10,065 nt of DNA, taken from NCBI GenBank assembly GCA_005792805.1, contig SXQV01000180.1:1-10065 (forward strand). The letters run 5' to 3'. The notes beneath the pieces are model-generated. The model saw only the letters and a program-made list of their open reading frames with translations, had not been told where the DNA came from and did no database searches. The position numbers and the translations under genes were made by a program. The DNA comes from Methylococcaceae bacterium. Its GTDB lineage: Bacteria; Pseudomonadota; Gammaproteobacteria; Methylococcales; Methylococcaceae. Shown here in pieces: positions 4,779-10,065 of the stretch. Positions within the stretch are counted from its first letter, which is position 1. The number at the start of each line of letters is the position of its first letter.

Positions 4779-6665
4779 TCAGCGCTCCCCGACGGGTGCC
4801 GCCCAGGCATCGGAAACCAGCGGGCCGATATGGCTGCCGGTCAGCGACTCAAGGAATGCGACCAGGTTTCCGATGTCATCACTCCCGAGATTCAGCGGCT
4901 GAATGCGCGGGTCGAGGTTCTCGTTGGGCGCACCGCCGTGGTTGTAGAACTCCACCACCTCACGCAGGGTCGCCACTCCACCGTGGTGCATATACGGCGC
5001 GGTGAGGGCGATATTCCGCAGGGAAGGTGTCCGGTAGTGCCAACGGTCTACCGGGTTCTGGGTCACCTCATACCGTCCCAGATCACCGGGCCGGATTGCA
5101 GCCACCTGCCCCAGGCTGGCCGCCGCCAGGTCAAGCGTCACGCCCGGCGCAACCTGAACCCGCGTCTTTTCCGGTTCGTGGCGCCTACTCTCCTGATAGC
5201 CGACACCCGTGTTATGCAACTGGTTATCGGTAAACAACGCCGACTCTGGCCCGATTGAATGGCACTGCACACACCCGGCCCTGCCAATGAACAGCGCGTA
5301 GCCAGCTTGCGCCGATGCTGAAATCGCATCCGGCTGATGGCCATACCGCCAGCGATCAAAAGGCGAATCCCCCGCAATCAGCGTGCGTTCATAACTGGCA
5401 ATCGCTTGCCCGACCGTATCCATGCCCGGCCCGCGATGAAACGCTTTCTCGAACAGCCCTCGATAATCCGGCAAGGATTTGAGCTTTTCGGTGACCGCAC
5501 CGACCGACGGATTACCCATCTCGTTGACTGCCAGAAAAGGCCCCCACACCTGATTTTCCAGCAGCGATTCCCGCCCATCGTGGAACAACCGGGTCAGGTA
5601 GGCCACGTTGTAGAGCGTCGGTGCATTGCGCCGCACCGTGCGGCCTTCGACACCAACGGACGTGGCCTGCTCCTGACTGGTGAAGCCCTGCTCGGGGATA
5701 TGGCACATCGCACAGGAAAAGGTCTGATTCAGCGAAAGCCGCCGGTCGTAGAACAGCTTGCGGCCCAAAGTGATTTTCTCGCGGGTCAGCGGATTGTCCG
5801 CCGGTATCGGCAGTGGCGGCAGCCCCGCCACCGGCTGGCGGGCCCGCTTCAGGAGATCGGCCGGCTGGCCCTGCCGCTGGATCAATGCCGTGGAGCGCGT
5901 CTGGTAGTCCGCCTGCTCATAGCCCGACCGGCCATCCCCGGCCCGCATCGGCGCGGACATTGCCGCCACCGGTTTCGCCTTCCCGCCCCGCTGGTCTGCT
6001 TCCCGCATCAGGGTTTCAATATCCGCCAGCACCAGATCCGGGTGCAGTACCGACACGGTGTAACTGTTGCGAATCAGGCCTTCATCATCAATCAGATACA
6101 CCCGCAGCAGGTGTGAAAACCGGCTGGCCGGACGGCCCTGGGCGTCCACCTCCCGGTCCACGGATTGCTGATAATCGCGCAGAACCGGCGCTAATTCCGT
6201 CCCGGAACGTGTAGTCAGGAACCGCCAGTCAATGCCACCCGATTGAAAATCCTCGCCATATTTCGCCATCACCGCCGGGGTATCGTGCTCGGGATTGAAA
6301 CTCAGCGTAATCAGCCGTAGACGGTCCTTCAGCTCGGGGCGAGCCTTGAGCGCCGACTGGATGCGATGCAGCACCCTCGTCGCCAGCGGGCAGCCATTCG
6401 CATCGTCGCAAGTCGCGTAGATGAAACTCAGCAACACCATGCGGCCCGCATACAGGCCATGCAGCGTCGCCGGTTGACCGGAGGACTCCAGCACCTGCCC
6501 ATCCGCCGCCGGTCCCAGCTGAGGCAGCGTGTAACTGCCGGGTTTTGGCGGCGGATAGGACAAAGCCCCATAACCCGGAGCCAGGGCAGCCGATGAATCA
6601 GCCTGAGCCGGGAAAGCCGCCAGGGCCAGGACAAAAACGATTACGGGCTTGAACGAGAATGTCAT
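4779..6665 (-). CDS. SCO1/SenC domain fused to MauG-like di-heme cytochrome c peroxidase
   Basis: The 628-residue product begins with a Sec signal (1-22, cleaved after AQA). Residues about 45-225 are a thioredoxin-like SCO1/SenC domain: LLSFIYATC, a cysteine pair C86/C92 and a histidine at 185 (SHLLRVYLID), the expected copper ligands. The spacing is CX5C rather than the classical CX3C. Residues about 285-612 are a di-heme peroxidase of the MauG/CcpA type with heme motifs CAMCH (318-322) and CVQCH (465-469), plus FHDGRESLLENQ and YRTPSLRNIALTAPYMHHGG (544-563). A low-complexity linker (226-280) joins them. The gene follows mtoX by about 29 bases. In known mtoX loci SCO1 and mauG are separate genes; fusion implies they act together on the oxidase, by copper delivery and by oxidative maturation or peroxide use. 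ATG 6665 gives the best signal peptide; TTG 6686 adds seven residues. Neither start has a clear ribosome binding site. Confidence 0.9.
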   Translation of the reverse strand: MTFSFKPVIVFVLALAAFPAQADSSAALAPGYGALSYPPPKPGSYTLPQLGPAADGQVLESSGQPATLHGLYAGRMVLLSFIYATCDDANGCPLATRVLHRIQSALKARPELKDRLRLITLSFNPEHDTPAVMAKYGEDFQSGGIDWRFLTTRSGTELAPVLRDYQQSVDREVDAQGRPASRFSHLLRVYLIDDEGLIRNSYTVSVLHPDLVLADIETLMREADQRGGKAKPVAAMSAPMRAGDGRSGYEQADYQTRSTALIQRQGQPADLLKRARQPVAGLPPLPIPADNPLTREKITLGRKLFYDRRLSLNQTFSCAMCHIPEQGFTSQEQATSVGVEGRTVRRNAPTLYNVAYLTRLFHDGRESLLENQVWGPFLAVNEMGNPSVGAVTEKLKSLPDYRGLFEKAFHRGPGMDTVGQAIASYERTLIAGDSPFDRWRYGHQPDAISASAQAGYALFIGRAGCVQCHSIGPESALFTDNQLHNTGVGYQESRRHEPEKTRVQVAPGVTLDLAAASLGQVAAIRPGDLGRYEVTQNPVDRWHYRTPSLRNIALTAPYMHHGGVATLREVVEFYNHGGAPNENLDPRIQPLNLGSDDIGNLVAFLESLTGSHIGPLVSDAWAAPVGER

Positions 6666-6694
6666 GTCGGCAAGCAGCCAGGCCAACCCCGAGC

Positions 6695-8074
6695 CTATTC
6701 CGACTTGACCAGCGCCTCCCTGTTCGGGCTTCCGGCGAGACGGCTATACAGCGCATGCGCACCAAAACGCATCTGGTGCGGACGGCCCAGCTTTTCAGCC
6801 ATGAAATCAATCGCAAAGACCGGCTTCAGCTCCTTGCCATCCCACTGAAACAGCTTGAGGAACTGCTCGTTGTCCTGGCCTTTTTTGTCCCAATTGGCGA
6901 GCAGCGAGGAGGTGTAATACAGCCGCTTGCCATCCCAGCTCGACGAGACCATATTGACCTGGGCACCGATATGTTTCTCGTAAACCTGCACCGGCTTTTC
7001 CGGATTGCTGATGTCGAAAGCGCGGGTGTTGCCGTCCATGAACGTGTTGACCCACAGCAGCCTGTCGTCGTTGGAGATCGAGATGTCGACCGGTAGCGGT
7101 ATCTTCTTGGGGTCTCCAACATCGGCTACCGCCTTGGCCTGCCACTCACCCTTGGCATCCTCATGAATCAGCCAGATTTGCGAGGTCAGCGCCGTGGTCG
7201 TAAAGCAGTAATTGTGGCTCTCGCCCCAGGCACAGCGGATTTCCAGCGGTGCGCCCGGCACATCAAAGACCTTTCTGGGCTGCTTGGTGTGCAAATCCCA
7301 CGTCACCACGGTATTGCCGAAATGCTTCATGGCCTCGGCATCGGTCAGCAGCTTGCCGAAGTCCATCATGTAGTTGTTCCACCCGGTGAAGGAGGAAGTC
7401 ACCAGCAGGTTCTTGCGCGGGAGAGCCCGCACATCATAGTTGTAGCCGTCGGCAAAGTGGCCGGTCTTGACGGCACCACGCAAGTCGCCGTCGGTCGGCA
7501 TCCAGTGCGTCGTGACATAGCCGCCCTCATTGGTGTATTCCACCAGTGCGGTACGGCCACCATGGTCCTTGTTGTTGGAAAGGCCGGTGATCATCATCCG
7601 GCCCGGCAGGGCGTACATGGTATGCGGCCCGACCACGCCGCCCGACTTGGCCACGAAATCGGTGATCGTATTGACCAGCCGGGGCTGGGACGGGTCGGTC
7701 TTGACATCGAAGACGAAGATCTTGCTGGTATCGAGGCCACCCGCCCAAAGATATTGACGATCATCGGTAAAGTCGGAATGGTGCGCCTCGTTGCGGCCAC
7801 CCACCGAGACGCTGTTGATGACCTTGCCGAATTTCTCGGATTTCGGGTTGACATCCACCGTGACCAGCTTGTCCTGCGCATCCCCCACGCCTTCGACACC
7901 CAGCGTCCAGACGTAAACGAAATCTTCCTGGCCGGTGATTTTCTTCATGTAGGGCGAGGCGCAGGTCTCATCGGCCAGTGCCTGAACCGGCATTATCGCG
8001 GTCACGGCCAAGGCAAGGCCCAAAGCCGTTGCGAGGACGGGCTGACGTGGCGTGGGGGTTGTGCAAGGTTTCAT
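6695..8074 (-). CDS. mtoX: periplasmic methanethiol oxidase (SBP56 / selenium-binding protein family)
   Basis: The 459-residue product has a Sec signal (1-34, cleaved after ALA) and a mature part matching the selenium-binding protein 56 family throughout: VYVWTLGV, NEAHHSDFTDDRQYLWAGGL (family histidines), GVVGPHTMYALPGRMMITG, PVDISISNDDRLLWVNTF and RPHQMRFG near the end. Secreted members with this gene context are copper-containing methanethiol oxidases, which turn methanethiol, oxygen and water into formaldehyde, hydrogen sulfide and hydrogen peroxide. A cysteine four residues into the mature protein (C38, DETCASPY) takes the place of the Cys region used for selenium or metal in cytosolic relatives. 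ATG 8074 has GGAGAG five bases upstream. It lies downstream of the palindromic promoter and 21 bases after the DUF4242 remnant; the SCO-MauG gene follows. Substrate is inferred from family and context. Confidence 0.9.
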   Translation of the reverse strand: MKPCTTPTPRQPVLATALGLALAVTAIMPVQALADETCASPYMKKITGQEDFVYVWTLGVEGVGDAQDKLVTVDVNPKSEKFGKVINSVSVGGRNEAHHSDFTDDRQYLWAGGLDTSKIFVFDVKTDPSQPRLVNTITDFVAKSGGVVGPHTMYALPGRMMITGLSNNKDHGGRTALVEYTNEGGYVTTHWMPTDGDLRGAVKTGHFADGYNYDVRALPRKNLLVTSSFTGWNNYMMDFGKLLTDAEAMKHFGNTVVTWDLHTKQPRKVFDVPGAPLEIRCAWGESHNYCFTTTALTSQIWLIHEDAKGEWQAKAVADVGDPKKIPLPVDISISNDDRLLWVNTFMDGNTRAFDISNPEKPVQVYEKHIGAQVNMVSSSWDGKRLYYTSSLLANWDKKGQDNEQFLKLFQWDGKELKPVFAIDFMAEKLGRPHQMRFGAHALYSRLAGSPNREALVKSE

Positions 8075-8095
8075 GAGTGCTCTCCGTTCTGCTTG

Positions 8096-8302
8096 TTATG
8101 GATTTTCTTCTTGCGGGATCTGCGGAGCGATGTCCACCCCGGCCGCCGTGGCCGGATCGATACGGCTGCGGATTGCATGGACTGCCGTCACCGGGAAACC
8201 GCCCGCTTCGGCGTGCTCGCGCATCATCCTCTCATTCGGTGCGATGTAAAGGCAGCAAACCCGGTCGCCGGGGATGTCCCGCTCCATCAGATAGCTGGGC
8301 GT
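8096..8302 (-). pseudogene. DUF4242 (SCO4226-like) remnant: lost start codon and internal deletion
   Basis: Intact family members are about 85-95 residues and open with a pattern like MPxYLMERDIPG, with a middle of roughly 45 residues and an end like VYCVYIAPDE-x-REHA-GGFP-x-V-IDPxTA. Here PSYLMERDIPG runs straight into DRVCCLYIAPNERMMREHA, then GGFPVTAVHAIRSRIDPATA, so the middle is missing while the frame is kept. The natural start position, seven bases after AGGAG (8310-8314), holds ACG at 8302-8300 instead of ATG; the next in-frame ATG (8287) has no ribosome binding site. The family includes a nickel-binding protein of Streptomyces. The remnant is the first reading frame behind the operator/promoter, so it was probably the first gene of the mto operon and is now decaying. 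A short functional peptide cannot be excluded. Confidence 0.7.
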
Positions 8303-8357
8303 ATCGTTGCTCCTGCCGCATCCCGGAAATTGGCGGGTGGCGTCAGTCAGGCGGCAT

Positions 8358-8385
8358 ATTAGACGACCGGTCGTCTTTATATCAA
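8358..8385 (-). promoter_or_regulatory. promoter of the mtoX operon, overlapped by the TetR-type operator
   Basis: On the minus strand TTGATA (8385-8380) and TCTAAT (8363-8358) are 16 bases apart; each matches the sigma-70 consensus in five of six positions. The spacer and the first -10 bases are covered by a perfect 16-bp palindrome, so repressor binding would block RNA polymerase directly. The promoter lies just after the tetR stop codon (8396) and reads into the DUF4242 remnant, mtoX and the SCO-MauG gene. Confidence 0.7.
8361..8376. promoter_or_regulatory. perfect 16-bp palindrome, probable TetR-family operator
   Basis: AGACGACCGGTCGTCT reads the same on both strands without mismatch. 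Its AGAC and GTCT arms and GC-rich core resemble operators of TetR-family regulators such as NemR and relatives. It lies between the -35 and -10 elements of the mto promoter and 20 bases beyond the stop codon of the adjacent TetR gene, the obvious candidate to bind it. Confidence 0.8.
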
Positions 8386-8395
8386 GCCCAAAAAA

Positions 8396-8992
8396 TCAGG
8401 GGACAAAATAACCATCCACCAAACTGCCGCAGCAATCCTCCAGCGGGCGCACGGATTGCTCAATCTTCATGCGCAGCAGCGCCCCCTGCCACTGGTTGAC
8501 CAGCAGGTCGGCCATGGTTTCCGCCGGGAGATCGGGACGGAACACGCCTTCCTGCTGCCCCCGGCGCAAGGCGTCGGCGATCCTGTCCCGGTAGCCGCTC
8601 ACCGCCAGATGGAGGGCTGAGCGGCATTTCTCACTGGTCTCGCCGATTTCCCCCATGAGATTGCCCAACAGGCAACCCCCACGAAAATCACGCCGGGCCG
8701 CCTCTACACTCAGATCCCTGAAATAAGCCCGTAACGCTTGCCGGGCGTCGACCCCCGGCTGCTGCATGGCAAGGTCAAGCCGTGCGATAAACGGCGCAAT
8801 ATAGTGCTGAATGACTTCAGCACTGAAATCCTCCTTGCTGGCAAAGTAGTGGTAGAACGACCCTTTGGGGACACCCGTGCTTTGCAGAATGGTCTGCAAC
8901 CCGGTGCCGTGATAGCCGTGCTCCATAATCAGGGCCACCCCCTGATCGAGCAGCTTTTGGCGGATGGGGAGCTTGGCGGAAGATCGGCTCAT
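8396..8992 (-). CDS. TetR/AcrR family transcriptional regulator, NemR/AcuR-like
   Basis: The 198-residue product has the standard layout. A helix-turn-helix N-terminus (about 10-56) contains GLQTILQSTGVPKGSFYHYF (31-50), the family recognition region, followed by SKEDF. The ligand domain (about 75-190) contains FRGGCLLGNLMGEIGE (103-118). Cysteines at 107, 123, 187 and 188 stand out; C107 is close to the reactive Cys106 of E. coli NemR, which senses electrophiles and aldehydes. Since methanethiol oxidase produces formaldehyde, sulfide and peroxide, a thiol-reactive inducer is plausible but unproven. ATG 8992 is taken as start; the TTG just before it would add one residue. It follows the small membrane protein by 15 bases and probably shares its transcript. 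The palindrome just downstream is its likely target. Confidence 0.88.
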   Translation of the reverse strand: MSRSSAKLPIRQKLLDQGVALIMEHGYHGTGLQTILQSTGVPKGSFYHYFASKEDFSAEVIQHYIAPFIARLDLAMQQPGVDARQALRAYFRDLSVEAARRDFRGGCLLGNLMGEIGETSEKCRSALHLAVSGYRDRIADALRRGQQEGVFRPDLPAETMADLLVNQWQGALLRMKIEQSVRPLEDCCGSLVDGYFVP

Positions 8993-9007
8993 CAAGCGCG
9001 CACTCGC

Positions 9008-9181
9008 TCAGGATTCCTCATGTTTTAGCGCGATCCCGATCACTTCCAGCAAGACTCCGGCCCCTGCCAGCAATAATCCCGCCAGCGCATTTCCGGGTGC
9101 CAAAAAAAAGCCTAATCCGCCCAAAACCACCAGCACCAGCGCTACACGGCGGCGCTGCGGGTGTCTGATCCATCGTTTCAT
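9008..9181 (-). CDS. 57-residue membrane protein with two helices, unrecognised
   Basis: A short gene starting at ATG 9181 with a strong AGGAGG (9190-9195) eight bases upstream. The product starts with a basic segment (MKRWIRHPQRRR), then a hydrophobic stretch at about 13-27, a short APGN turn, and a second hydrophobic stretch at about 31-52 (LAGLLLAGAGVLLEVIGIAL), ending in a charged tail. The basic start predicts a cytosolic N-terminus and a hairpin in the inner membrane. A run of eight T in the coding strand (9102-9109) keeps the frame as read. It sits between the 6-phosphogluconate dehydrogenase and TetR genes on the same strand. Family unknown; the excellent ribosome binding site and clear hydrophobic pattern support a real gene. 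Confidence 0.7.
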   Translation of the reverse strand: MKRWIRHPQRRRVALVLVVLGGLGFFLAPGNALAGLLLAGAGVLLEVIGIALKHEES

Positions 9182-9222
9182 GCTGTAGTCCTCCTCAGGT
9201 CATGCAGGCATCCTGACACCGC

Positions 9223-10065
9223 TCAAAACCACTCGGTATGGAAAAAATCGCCTTCTGGCCGATCAATCCGCTCATAGGTATGGGCGCCAAAGTAATCCCG
9301 CTGGGCTTGCAGCAGGTTGGCGGGAAGCCGGGCCGCCCGGTAACTGTCGTAATAGGCCAGCGCTGCCGAAAACGCCGGTGCGGCGACGCCGTATTCCACC
9401 GCCAGCTGCACCACCCGCCGCCAGTTGGCCTGCGAACTAACGATGATGTCGCGGAAATAAGGGTCAAGGATGAGATTTTTCAGCTCGGGATTTTTCCGGT
9501 ATGCCTCGGTGATCCGGTTGAGGAACCGGGCCCGAATGATGCAGCCACCCCGCCAGATCGACGAAATGTCACCAAAATTGAGGTGCCACTGATACAGCTC
9601 GGACGCAGCACCCAGCTGCACGAAGCCCTGGGCATAACTGATGATCTTGCTGGCATACAGCGCGTCACGCACCGCATCGATCAGCGCCTGACGGTCACCG
9701 GCAAACGGCTGGGTCACCGGCCCCGGCAGCACCTCGGAGGCGGCGGCCCGGTCAGCCTTGAGCGAACTGAGAATCCGCGCCTCGACCGCGCTGGCGATGA
9801 CCGAAAGCGGCACGCCCATCTCGGTCGCGTGGCCGACCGTCCATTTTCCGGTGCCCTTCTGGCCCGCCTTGTCGACAATCAGATCCACCAGCGGCTCACC
9901 GCTAACCGGGTCCTTGAAGGCGAGGATGTTGGTAGTGATATCAATCAGGAAGGAATCCAGCTCACCCCGGTTCCACTCGCCAAAGATGGCGGCCAGTTCG
10001 CCGGCGCTGGCATTCAGAGCGGCCTTGAGGATGGCATAGGCCTCGCAGATCAGCTGCATGTCGCC
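9223..10065 (-). CDS. gnd: 6-phosphogluconate dehydrogenase, decarboxylating (C-terminal part)
   Basis: The gene continues past the right edge; 280 C-terminal codons are present, from GDMQLICEAY at the edge to the stop at 9223. This is the all-helical C-terminal domain that forms the dimer and completes the active site. The signature VDKAGQKGTGKW is present, as are EWNRGELDSFL and the terminal tail ERIDRPEGDFFHTEW, which reaches into the partner's active site in this family. The enzyme oxidises 6-phosphogluconate to ribulose 5-phosphate with NADP reduction and CO2 release in the cytosol (pentose phosphate pathway; also the dissimilatory formaldehyde cycle of some methylotrophs). The length to the stop fits the long (about 470-480 residue) form. 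The missing N-terminal Rossmann domain lies outside the window, so cofactor preference cannot be judged. Confidence 0.95.
   Translation of the reverse strand, partial: GDMQLICEAYAILKAALNASAGELAAIFGEWNRGELDSFLIDITTNILAFKDPVSGEPLVDLIVDKAGQKGTGKWTVGHATEMGVPLSVIASAVEARILSSLKADRAAASEVLPGPVTQPFAGDRQALIDAVRDALYASKIISYAQGFVQLGAASELYQWHLNFGDISSIWRGGCIIRARFLNRITEAYRKNPELKNLILDPYFRDIIVSSQANWRRVVQLAVEYGVAAPAFSAALAYYDSYRAARLPANLLQAQRDYFGAHTYERIDRPEGDFFHTEWF

Noticed and set aside
5337..6116. A 259-codon plus-strand open frame opposite the SCO-MauG gene
   Set aside because: Arg- and Pro-rich composition and no family pattern; the minus strand carries both heme motifs and the SCO cysteines.
7163..8362. A 399-codon open frame on the plus strand opposite mtoX
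   Set aside because: It is the antisense shadow of a GC-rich gene; it has no recognisable domain, spans the mtoX start, the operator and the DUF4242 remnant, and the minus-strand reading matches a known family along its whole length.
1..10065. CRISPR array, tRNA or rRNA genes, insertion sequence ends
   Set aside because: No regularly spaced direct repeats, no tRNA cloverleaf signature or rRNA segments, and no transposase frame with terminal inverted repeats were seen on either strand.

Overview
The window looks like a chromosomal segment from a GC-rich proteobacterium, most likely a gammaproteobacterium with sulfur or C1 metabolism. The grounds are an IPTL-CTERM surface protein, a YigZ-type protein, a methanethiol oxidase operon and the end of a 6-phosphogluconate dehydrogenase gene. 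No species can be named from the sequence alone.

Layout. Positions 1-220 are GC-rich, full of hairpins and not credibly coding. Plus-strand genes follow: an IPTL-CTERM surface protein (330-957) whose signal peptide is separated from its body by a one-base shift in a run of nine G, then a strong terminator, then a YigZ/IMPACT protein (1118-1720). Two small minus-strand membrane-protein genes (1815-1967, and a DUF2892 gene at 2112-2354) end in a strong terminator at 1752-1776. After a 345-base gap comes a plus-strand trio: a Tat-exported NHL-repeat protein (2700-3638), a phage tail-collar-domain protein (3708-4166), and a TTG-started protein (4213-4740) that seems to be a relative of a HExxH family that has lost the motif. 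This trio looks less GC-rich than its surroundings.

Everything from 4779 to the right edge is on the minus strand. In transcription order: the C-terminal part of 6-phosphogluconate dehydrogenase, a 57-residue membrane protein, a TetR-family regulator, a promoter overlapped by a perfect 16-bp palindrome, a DUF4242 remnant, a periplasmic methanethiol oxidase (mtoX), and one long gene fusing an SCO1/SenC copper-chaperone domain to a MauG-like di-heme peroxidase domain. In known methanethiol-degrading bacteria SCO1 and mauG accompany mtoX as separate genes; here they are one polypeptide. The oxidase converts methanethiol to formaldehyde, sulfide and hydrogen peroxide; the SCO part probably supplies copper and the di-heme part probably handles maturation or peroxide chemistry. 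The TetR protein has cysteines placed as in NemR-like electrophile sensors and probably represses the operon through the palindrome.

Most interesting: the palindrome-controlled mtoX operon with its SCO-MauG fusion, the decaying DUF4242 gene (ACG where the start should be, plus an internal deletion), the G9 tract in the surface-protein gene, the NHL/collar/ex-HExxH trio, and the unidentified structured segment at the left edge.
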